Source: CAZNVB01 sp964576265 (GTDB taxonomy: Bacteria; Acidobacteriota; Aminicenantia; Aminicenantales; UBA8522). From it: 6,976 bases of DNA. Numbering within the stretch: position 1 is the stretch's first letter; every line of letters starts with the position of its first letter. The DNA lies in contig CAZNVB010000012.1 of NCBI GenBank assembly GCA_964576265.1, forward strand, positions 1 to 6,976. The letters are read 5' to 3'. Positions 6,153-6,976 of this stretch are shown piece by piece. The notes under the pieces were generated by a model. That model did not search any database. It worked only from the letters and a program-made list of their open reading frames with translations, and had not been told where the DNA came from. Made by a program: the position numbers and the translations under genes.

Positions 6153-6976
6153 ATGGCGACGATGAAAATCCCCGGTCTGGCGGTCATCGGCGGGGGAATC
6201 TGGGCCGAGCACCACATGAACGCCGCCCGCGATCTTGAAGGGGAGGGCAGAGCCCGGCTCATCGGGATGGCCTCGAAGACGGAGGCGACTCGCGACCGCG
6301 TGACGGCCAAATTTCACATCTTCGGAACGACGAATTACCTTGAGCTTCTCGGCCGGGACGACGTCGACGCGGTCAGCATCGTGACCCCCGACCATCTCCA
6401 TCGCGAGATGGCGATTGCGGCCATGGAGGCCGGAAAGCATGTTCTGGTCGAGAAGCCGATGGATCTCACCGTCGGCGGGTGTGAAGAGATGATTCGAGCG
6501 GCCCGCCGGAACAGGGTGCTCCTGTTCGTCAATTTCCACAAACGCTACGATCCTGTCCATCAAAAAGCCCGCCAGCTCATCCTCCAGGGAAAGCTCGGCC
6601 GGATCCAGTACGGCTACGCTTACATGGAGGATAAGATCGTCGTGCCCCGCGATTGGTTTCCGAAGTGGGCCGGAAACAGCTCTCCCTTCTGGTTCATCGG
6701 CGTTCATCAGGTCGACGTGTTGCGCTGGAGCCTGGGTTCCGAAGTCGTCCGGGTCAAGGCGCGCGGTTTCCGGGGCAAGCTCGATTCTCTCGGGATTTCC
6801 ACTTATGATTCGATCCACGCTCAGCTCGATTTTGCGAACGGCGCCGCGTTTACCGTGGATATCTCCTGGATTCTGCCCGAAGATTTCGAAGCGCTCGTCA
6901 ACCAGGGCCTGCGCGTCGTCGGCAGCGACGGGATTCTCGAGCTCGATACCCAAGACCGCGGCTTCCAGGGATGCCT
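6153..6976 (+). CDS. Gfo/Idh/MocA-family NAD(P)-dependent oxidoreductase, cut by window edge
   Basis: The frame starts at ATG 6153, preceded by CGGAG (6141-6145) seven bases upstream, and is open for 274 codons to the window edge. Family members are usually 330-450 residues, so the C-terminus is missing. Residues 9-21 form the first Rossmann strand and glycine loop (LAVIGGGIWAEHH). The segment SIVTPDHLHREMAIAAMEAGKHVLVEKP ends in the family mark E100-K101-P102, where Lys101 is the usual catalytic lysine. G183-V-H185-xx-D188 is the second-domain motif with the catalytic His and Asp. The family oxidises or reduces hydroxyl/keto groups of sugars, inositols and sugar acids in the cytoplasm. Glycine loop GGGIWA is a variant of the common GxGxxG. 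The close spacing to the transporter points to a joint role in using the imported sugar acid. The substrate is unknown. Confidence 0.9.
   Translation, partial: MATMKIPGLAVIGGGIWAEHHMNAARDLEGEGRARLIGMASKTEATRDRVTAKFHIFGTTNYLELLGRDDVDAVSIVTPDHLHREMAIAAMEAGKHVLVEKPMDLTVGGCEEMIRAARRNRVLLFVNFHKRYDPVHQKARQLILQGKLGRIQYGYAYMEDKIVVPRDWFPKWAGNSSPFWFIGVHQVDVLRWSLGSEVVRVKARGFRGKLDSLGISTYDSIHAQLDFANGAAFTVDISWILPEDFEALVNQGLRVVGSDGILELDTQDRGFQGC

Noticed and set aside
5979..6953. 324-codon open frame on the minus strand opposite the oxidoreductase
   Set aside because: The plus-strand frame carries the Rossmann, EKP and GxHxxD motifs of the Gfo/Idh/MocA family, so the antisense frame is a shadow.

Overview
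The window is GC-rich bacterial DNA with strongly G/C-favouring third codon positions. It looks like part of a carbohydrate-use locus. The gene families (a very large polysaccharide-lyase-like lipoprotein with a C-terminal propeller, an ExuT/ACS-type sugar-acid transporter, a Gfo/Idh/MocA oxidoreductase and an MttB-family methyltransferase) suggest a polysaccharide-degrading bacterium from a group such as Acidobacteriota/Aminicenantes or Planctomycetes/Lentisphaerae. That placement is inference; no taxonomic marker gene is present.

Layout: bases 1-348 (minus strand) hold the N-terminal 116 codons of an MttB-superfamily (trimethylamine methyltransferase-like) gene that runs off the left edge. 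Bases 349-540 are a divergent intergenic region. It holds a plausible minus-strand promoter and, between that promoter and the MttB ribosome binding site, a two-tier 49-nt hairpin. Bases 541-4395 (plus) encode one exported lipoprotein of about 1284 residues: a heparinase II/III-like catalytic part fused to a propeller with calcium-loop motifs. Bases 4396-4806 hold no intact gene, but contain a cluster of dyad and direct repeats, a stretch resembling a frameshifted coding remnant, and a good promoter candidate just before the next gene. Bases 4807-6126 (plus) encode an MFS transporter of the hexuronate/anion:cation symporter type. Twenty-six bases later, at 6153, an NAD(P)-dependent Gfo/Idh/MocA oxidoreductase begins and runs off the right edge.

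How they may work together (inference): the surface lipoprotein binds and cleaves a uronic-acid-containing polysaccharide, the MFS carrier imports the resulting sugar acid, and the oxidoreductase carries out a cytoplasmic redox step on it. The role of the divergent MttB-like protein is unclear. Its family removes methyl groups from quaternary or tertiary amines and passes them to a corrinoid protein, and no corrinoid partner is visible in the window.
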